Shown piece by piece: positions 59,831 to 64,000 of a stretch of 64,000 nt of DNA. The notes beneath the pieces were generated by a model. It searched no databases. It worked only from the letters and a program-made list of their open reading frames with translations, and was not told the DNA's origin. Made by a program: the position numbers and the translations under genes. This DNA comes from Haloarchaeobius sp. FL176 (GTDB lineage: Archaea > Halobacteriota > Halobacteria > Halobacteriales > Natrialbaceae): contig NZ_JANJYH010000003.1 in assembly GCF_024609245.1 (NCBI RefSeq), positions 186,001 through 250,000 on the forward strand. Reading direction: 5' to 3'. How positions within the stretch are numbered: the first letter of the stretch is position 1; each line of letters starts with the position of its first letter.

Positions 59831-60928
59831 ATGGAGTACGTCCAGGAACGGGTCGCCACGCTGCACGACCTCACCGACCCGACGCCGGACGCGCCGACCG
59901 ACCGCGCGGCCGTCGTCGTCCCGATGACCGAACGGGAGTACGCCGGGCTGGCCGCCGAGCGCGTGCTGACGGCGCTCGCCGAGGTGGACCCCGCCGCGGT
60001 CGTCGTGCCGTTGCGCGCGCCCCCGGAGCGTGTCCCGGACTTCCACGAGTGGCTCGGCTCGTTCGACCTCGACGTGGAGCTGCTCTGGTGTTCGGCCGAC
60101 CGCGTGACCGAGCTGCTGGCGAACCACGGGCTCGACAACGGCTTCGGCAAGGGCCGGGACGTGTGGCTCGCGCTCGGCGTCGCTGCCGAGCGGGCCGAGT
60201 ACGTCGTCGTCCACGACGCGGACGCGAAGACCTACTCCGAACGGCACGTGCCGCGGCTGCTCGGGCCGGTCGCCGGCGAGTTCGAGTTCTCGAAGGGCTA
60301 CTACGCCCGCGTCGAGAACAACCAGCTCTACGGCCGGCTGTTCCGGCTGTTCTTCACGCCGCTGGTGCGTGCGCTCGACGACGCCCACGCCCACCCGTTC
60401 CTCGACTACCTCGACGCCTTCCGCTACGCGCTCGCCGGCGAGTTCGCGATGACCGCCGACCTCGCCCGCAAGGTGCGCGCCCAGCGCGCCTTCGGGCTTG
60501 AGGTCGGGATGCTCTCGGACGCGTACGAGCACGCCGGCTTCGGCGGCACGGCGCAGGTCGACCTCGGGAAACACGAGCACGACCACCGCTCGGTGTCGGG
60601 GCCGACGGGGCTCTCGGACATGGCCGACCAGGTCGGGCAGGCGCTGTTCAACGCGCTCGACGACCACGGACTGGAACCCGACTTCGAGACGCTGCCCGGC
60701 CGCTACCGGGAGACCGCCGACGCGCTGGTCCGACAGTACGCCGCCGACGCGCGGTTCAACGGTCTCGACTACGACGTGGCCGGCGAGCGCGAGCAGGTCG
60801 CGGCCTACGCGGACTCCGTCAAGGCTCCGCGTACCGACACGCGGCTCCCCGCCTGGGACGACGTGGCGTTCACGCCGGGAGACGTGGCCGCGACCGCACG
60901 CGACGCCAGCGACGAGCTGGTCGAATGA
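59831..60928 (+). CDS. Glycosyltransferase, GpgS-like
   Basis: A 365-residue GT-A-fold protein resembling glucosyl-3-phosphoglycerate synthase (GT81). The donor site is in AVVVPMTEREYAG, a metal-binding DAD sits near 129-131 in VVVHDADAKTYSERH, and FGLEVGMLSDAY with GGTAQVDLGKHEHDH is the conserved acceptor-side block of that family. GpgS makes the precursor of glucosylglycerate, a compatible solute. No phosphatase partner (GpgP) is adjacent, so the product may differ. Confidence 0.8.
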   Translation: MEYVQERVATLHDLTDPTPDAPTDRAAVVVPMTEREYAGLAAERVLTALAEVDPAAVVVPLRAPPERVPDFHEWLGSFDLDVELLWCSADRVTELLANHGLDNGFGKGRDVWLALGVAAERAEYVVVHDADAKTYSERHVPRLLGPVAGEFEFSKGYYARVENNQLYGRLFRLFFTPLVRALDDAHAHPFLDYLDAFRYALAGEFAMTADLARKVRAQRAFGLEVGMLSDAYEHAGFGGTAQVDLGKHEHDHRSVSGPTGLSDMADQVGQALFNALDDHGLEPDFETLPGRYRETADALVRQYAADARFNGLDYDVAGEREQVAAYADSVKAPRTDTRLPAWDDVAFTPGDVAATARDASDELVE

Positions 60929-60958
60929 GTCTTTACCCCGTCGCCCGTGCCACCCGAC

Positions 60959-61420
60959 ATGCGCCTGAGTGAGGACGAGCTCGCCGGCGTCGTTGACACC
61001 TTCGGCGGCCTGACCCGCGAGGAGCTGCGGCGGGCGGTCGAGGAGGTCGCGTTCCGTGCCGGCGAAGACGTCGACGCCGGGACCGTCCAGGAGTGGGTCG
61101 ACGACGCGACCGAAGCGTACCACATCGTCGCCTACGACGACGGCGAGCGCACCCTGTACGTCGCAGGGCCGCGGGCGTTCCCCGAGGAACCTCCCCACGG
61201 CGAGGACCTCCCGCATATCATGGACGTCGAGCCCCGGCAGGTCGACCGCGCGGCACTCGGCGAGCAGGTCCGCGGGCGGCTGGCCGAGGAAGCGACCGCC
61301 GCACTCGCCGGGGGGAACGAGGAACGCGCCCACGAGCTGCTCGACGTGACCTACGACCTGGAGGCGTGGGCACCCGTCGACTGTACGGACGTCCGGAGCC
61401 GGCTGGACGCGCGACTGTAG
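60959..61420 (+). CDS. Haloarchaeal protein, DUF7109-like
   Basis: A 153-residue acidic protein: an N-terminal helical domain (SEDELAGVVDTFGGLTREEL) followed by a strand pair (AYHIVAYDDGERTLYVAGPRAFP) and C-terminal helices. The first half looks like a small DNA- or protein-binding domain. I recall it as DUF7109-like; no function is known. It follows the glycosyltransferase gene by 30 bases. Confidence 0.65.
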   Translation: MRLSEDELAGVVDTFGGLTREELRRAVEEVAFRAGEDVDAGTVQEWVDDATEAYHIVAYDDGERTLYVAGPRAFPEEPPHGEDLPHIMDVEPRQVDRAALGEQVRGRLAEEATAALAGGNEERAHELLDVTYDLEAWAPVDCTDVRSRLDARL

Positions 61421-61486
61421 CCCTGGCGGGCGGTCGGGTCGCGGAGTAGCTGGCACACTTTTGAGCGTCGGCATCGTCGTTCCGAT

Positions 61487-61657
61487 ATGGACCTTCAGGT
61501 CGAACGGTTGTTCACCTGGCGGACGGGTGGACTGTTCGTCGTTGCACTGCTCGCCGGCGTCGTCACCGCAACCGTCACCGACGGCATCGTTCCGTCGGCG
61601 GCGGTCCTCGTGGCGACGCTCGTCGTGCTGCTCGTGGCCGACTACTTCCAGTGGTAG
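61487..61657 (+). CDS. Small two-helix membrane protein
   Basis: A 56-residue frame: MDLQVERLFTWRTGG, then hydrophobic stretches LFVVALLAGVVTATV and AAVLVATLVVLLVADY, ending FQW. It has two clear membrane helices and normal haloarchaeal codon use. No family is recognised. A TATA-like element is not obvious; TTGAGCG lies 26-32 bases upstream. Confidence 0.6.
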   Translation: MDLQVERLFTWRTGGLFVVALLAGVVTATVTDGIVPSAAVLVATLVVLLVADYFQW

Positions 61658-61732
61658 CGCGGCGGTGAGACCGCGGTGGCGGGCCGACGCGGAGAGTGAA
61701 CGCTTTAGGGCCACAGGCCGTAGCCGTCGACG

Positions 61733-62308
61733 ATGGACCTGCGCCGTGTCGCCGAGTTCACGCCACGTTCCCTCGACGACGAGCCGCGGGACGCCGGCGT
61801 ACTCATTCCGGTCGTCGAGCGCGACGACCGGCTGTTCCTCATCTTCACCAAGCGCTCCGAGGACCTCGGCAAGCACGCCGGACAGATGAGCTTCCCCGGC
61901 GGGGGCTACGAGCCCGGCGACGCCGACATCGAGGAGACCGCACTGCGCGAGGCCTACGAGGAGATCGGCCTGCTCCCCGAAGAGGTCGAACTCGTCGGTC
62001 GCCTCGACGACATCCGCACGATTACGGAGTACGCCGTCACGCCGTTCGTCGGCTACGTCCCGGACCGCGAGTACCACCCCGACGAGCGCGAGGTCGCCGA
62101 GGTCGCCATGCTCGCCGTCGACGCGCTGCTCGACTCCGAGAACTACCGCTACGAGCGCCGCGACCACCCGTACTACGGGGACATCGTCATCCACTACTTC
62201 ACCGTCGACGGCTACACCGTCTGGGGCGCGACCGGCCGCATCCTCGTCCAGCTGCTCGAGCTGACGACGGACTGGCGCGCCCCCGAGCGCGTGAACCGTC
62301 GGGTGTGA
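61733..62308 (+). CDS. NUDIX hydrolase, CoA pyrophosphatase type
   Basis: A 191-residue hydrolase. The Nudix box GGYEPGDADIEETALREAY..EIGL (about 57-79) is preceded by the NuCoA signature FTKRSEDLGKHAGQMSFPGG, as in coenzyme A diphosphatases. It probably cuts CoA or acyl-CoA to phosphopantetheine and 3',5'-ADP. The C-terminal half holds the DHPYYGDIVIHYF block. It may clear oxidised CoA in the cytoplasm. Confidence 0.92.
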   Translation: MDLRRVAEFTPRSLDDEPRDAGVLIPVVERDDRLFLIFTKRSEDLGKHAGQMSFPGGGYEPGDADIEETALREAYEEIGLLPEEVELVGRLDDIRTITEYAVTPFVGYVPDREYHPDEREVAEVAMLAVDALLDSENYRYERRDHPYYGDIVIHYFTVDGYTVWGATGRILVQLLELTTDWRAPERVNRRV

Positions 62309-62350
62309 GAAGCGGGTCCGTTCTTGCCGCTGTGACCCGTACCGACAGTC

Positions 62351-62524
62351 ATGGCGACTCCCTGTGTGTACTGTGACAGCCGCGTCGAGCGCCACGACCC
62401 GGTCTACGTCCGGGACGCCGGTGACGACGAGGAACGGGCGTTCTGCAACTACACCTGCCTCGCAGCCCATATCGACGAGGCGGCTCTGACGACGGGGGCC
62501 TGCTGCGAGTGGCCCCCCGGCTGA
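62351..62524 (+). CDS. Small zinc-binding protein
   Basis: A 57-residue frame beginning MATPCVYCDSRVERHDPVYV and continuing with FCNYTCLAAHIDE; the cysteines (CxxC, CxxxC) and the histidine form a single zinc site, and the end is TGACCEWPPG. It resembles haloarchaeal DUF7576-type proteins. It is convergent with the creatininase gene. Confidence 0.65.
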   Translation: MATPCVYCDSRVERHDPVYVRDAGDDEERAFCNYTCLAAHIDEAALTTGACCEWPPG

Positions 62525-62546
62525 CCTGCGGACGGGGCCCTGTCGA

Positions 62547-62597
62547 ACCCTCGTCCAACCGACACGGCCGGCGCTGCAAGCTCCGTCAGACGAGGGT
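62547..62597. terminator. Inverted repeat between convergent genes
   Basis: ACCCTCGTC (62547-62555) and GACGAGGGT (62589-62597) are exact reverse complements, 33 bases apart. It sits between the stops at 62524 and 62631 of convergent genes, as expected of a bidirectional terminator, though no clear T-run is present. Confidence 0.45.
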
Positions 62598-62630
62598 ATA
62601 CGTCAGCCAGCCCCGGGCCAGGGCTCGAGC

Positions 62631-63389
62631 TCAGACCGACCGACGTTCCCGCTCGATGTGGTCGACGTAGGTGTCAACCACGTGTTGGATGATCGTTTCG
62701 CCAGCTTCGGCGGTCGCCTCGGTCGGGTCACCGAGCACGCCGTTTTCGGTGATCGTTTTGAATCCCTCACTCAGAAGGCGAGCAGTGGAGATGTCCCCTT
62801 CAGGACCGGACTCGATGTCCTCCAGTCTGACGAGCTCCTCGTCAACCGCCAACACCACCGCCGTCTCGGCCGCGCCGGCGTGGATCACATCTTGCTCGTA
62901 GTCGATACCCGCATCGTTCAGGCCTTCGTTCAGCAACTGCATGTGCTCGTCGAGGTCGGCGAGAGGAATCACCGTGGCGTCGATTTGTCGGGCGACGTCG
63001 GGTGCCACAGTTCTGACCGGGCCGAAGTTCCCGCCGTGAGTCGGGACGAGGACGACGTGTTCGAAACCGTGTTCGTCGAGCGACCGGCAGTACCCCCGGA
63101 TTACGTCCATCAGCGTCTCCGGTGGGATGCTGATCGTCCCCGGGAACGCCATGTGATGTCCCGAACAGCCGGGTCGGATCGTCGGCGCGGCGACTGCGTC
63201 TCCCAGCTGCGCCGCTATCCGCCGCGAGAGCTCGTCACCGTCCAGTGTGTCCATGTTCAACGGCAGGTGGGGACCGTGCTGTTCGATCGAACCGACGGAG
63301 ACGATCGCGGTCCGTGTCCCGTCTTCGAGCGCCGCTTCGACCTCTGGCCATACCATCTCCTCAAGACGTACTGACCCGCGAGAAGGCAT
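62631..63389 (-). CDS. Creatininase-family amidohydrolase
   Basis: A 252-residue metal-dependent amidohydrolase of the creatininase/MftE family. The metal ligands lie in SIEQHGPHLPLNMD, the central VPTHGGNFGP is characteristic and VIHAGAAETAVV carries the late histidine and glutamate. Substrates in the family include creatinine, formamide derivatives (riboflavin/F420 pathway ArfB) and mycofactocin peptide; none is indicated here. The coding sequence is visibly less GC-rich than its neighbours, suggesting later arrival. Confidence 0.88.
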   Translation of the reverse strand: MPSRGSVRLEEMVWPEVEAALEDGTRTAIVSVGSIEQHGPHLPLNMDTLDGDELSRRIAAQLGDAVAAPTIRPGCSGHHMAFPGTISIPPETLMDVIRGYCRSLDEHGFEHVVLVPTHGGNFGPVRTVAPDVARQIDATVIPLADLDEHMQLLNEGLNDAGIDYEQDVIHAGAAETAVVLAVDEELVRLEDIESGPEGDISTARLLSEGFKTITENGVLGDPTEATAEAGETIIQHVVDTYVDHIERERRSV

Positions 63390-63502
63390 ACGGATAGTGT
63401 CGCTCCCCCGTAGTCTAAAATTCTTTCACACTGAGCCGACCCACCGCACTGTTTCGCGGCCTCCGACACGTTTATGCCGTGTCGAAACCTGGGAGTGAGT
63501 AC

Positions 63503-63544
63503 ATGGTCCACAAGACGATGGGTCGCGTTCCATTCGACCGATAG
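63503..63544 (+). other. Possible 13-codon upstream frame
   Basis: ATG 63503 to TAG 63544 encodes MVHKTMGRVPFDR. A GGAG element lies 8 bases before the ATG. It could be a leader peptide for the gene at 63590, but a frame this short is easily found by chance. Confidence 0.25.
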
Positions 63545-63576
63545 CCTACTTCTCCTGAGCGGTATCGACGTCGTTC

Positions 63577-63585
63577 GAGGTGATC
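63577..63585 (+). promoter_or_regulatory. Strong Shine-Dalgarno site
   Basis: GAGGTGATC is a perfect 9-base complement to the 3' end of archaeal 16S rRNA (GATCACCTC), ending 4 bases before ATG 63590. Most genes in this window are leaderless, so this gene is probably read from a leadered transcript. Confidence 0.6.
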
Positions 63586-63589
63586 GCCG

Positions 63590-64000
63590 ATGTTGACCAG
63601 CGGCGCGACCGTCGCCCGCACGGGGCTCGACGGTATCGCACTCAAGCCCGCCGAGGTCGACATCGCCGACGCCGTCCACCTCGACGCCGACCTGCTCGTC
63701 GTCGACTACGAGGGTCGAGAACATCTGCCCGACGCGAGCGTCCTTCGCGAGCTCGCCGACACGTCGACGGTCCGGGTGACGACGCCCGTCCGCGCCGACG
63801 GGTTCGACCCGCTCGGCGACGACTCGCTGGCGCGCGAGCTGCCCGACGGCATCGGGCGCGTGCTGGTCGCCGGGCACGGCGCGTACCTGACCGAGCGCGA
63901 GACGGGCCGCGCCATCGCACCCCGACTCGGGGCCGCTCGGAAGGTCGCGGACGACGCCTGGGTCGGCACCGAAGGCGTCGAACGCGTCGCCCTCGCGGCC
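63590..64000 (+). CDS. Unknown protein, truncated by the window end
   Basis: At least 137 codons, still open at the last base. It starts MLTSGATVARTGLDGIALKP and continues with alternating strands and helices (DADLLVVDYEGREHLPD, GIGRVLVAGHGAYLTERETG), an alpha/beta pattern. I recall a haloarchaeal DUF7388-type family with this look; no function is known. A strong Shine-Dalgarno element precedes it. Confidence 0.6.
   Translation, partial: MLTSGATVARTGLDGIALKPAEVDIADAVHLDADLLVVDYEGREHLPDASVLRELADTSTVRVTTPVRADGFDPLGDDSLARELPDGIGRVLVAGHGAYLTERETGRAIAPRLGAARKVADDAWVGTEGVERVALAA

Noticed and set aside
59402-62470. A 1022-codon open frame on the minus strand
   Set aside because: It covers the glycosyltransferase, NUDIX and other real genes on the plus strand; its translation is Val/Arg/Gly-rich with no domain. 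Long antisense frames are common in GC-rich genomes.

Overview
The window is a stretch of chromosome from a halophilic archaeon (class Halobacteria). The evidence is a very GC-rich sequence, acidic Asp/Glu-rich proteins, mostly leaderless genes with a TATA-like box centred about 26 bp before the start codon, and a marker set of TFB, RpoL, Dph2, a CetZ-like tubulin, NreA, MfnA and many haloarchaea-only small families. I see no rRNA, tRNA, CRISPR array, insertion sequence or phage module, so this looks like core chromosome with two lower-GC patches (about 12.8-13.3 kb and 62.6-63.5 kb).

Layout. 0-7.1 kb: an HNH protein, triosephosphate isomerase, a YlbF-like protein divergent from a degenerate receiver protein, dph2, rpoL, a tandem pair of zinc-ribbon/membrane/CAP-like proteins, and hisF. 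7.3-12.7 kb: menaquinone genes menF-menD and menB, split by an oppositely oriented membrane DnaJ gene. 12.8-17.9 kb: a low-GC Tat lipoprotein, a sulfite-oxidase-like molybdoenzyme, a ribbon-helix-helix regulator, two crcB fluoride channel genes, a VTT membrane protein, mfnA and a site-2 protease. 17.9-23.3 kb: ppsA, an aminotransferase and an ArsA/Get3 ATPase. 23.4-29.0 kb: a five-gene leftward run (acyl-CoA synthetase, AN1-rhomboid protease, endonuclease V, SDR, glycerate kinase). 30.1-32.8 kb: an overlapping operon DUF5788-polX-Mut7-C. 33-43.6 kb: membrane and small proteins, nreA, a frameshifted beta-propeller gene, tfb, rnhA and its partner, a PadR-type regulator, ppa and a phosphodiesterase-like protein.

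43.6-54.9 kb is the most unusual block. A CetZ-like tubulin is transcribed divergently from a tightly overlapped cluster that encodes a coiled-coil protein, a secreted protein, a PilB/TadA-type ATPase, a TadC-type membrane platform and four poorly known membrane or secreted proteins, three of which look pilin-like at the N-terminus. It resembles a reduced type IV pilus or Tad-like secretion machine. The three promoters inside the block carry the same short motif directly in front of the ATG. The last and largest gene has lost its expected stop codon.

54.9-64 kb: an epimerase-like SDR, a membrane-anchored DHH phosphoesterase, an aldo/keto reductase, small zinc proteins, an MFS transporter, a GpgS-like glycosyltransferase, a CoA-type NUDIX hydrolase, a creatininase-family amidohydrolase and a partial unknown gene running off the end. 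A modular dispersed repeat occupies three of the larger intergenic gaps (3.6, 21.7 and 29.8 kb).
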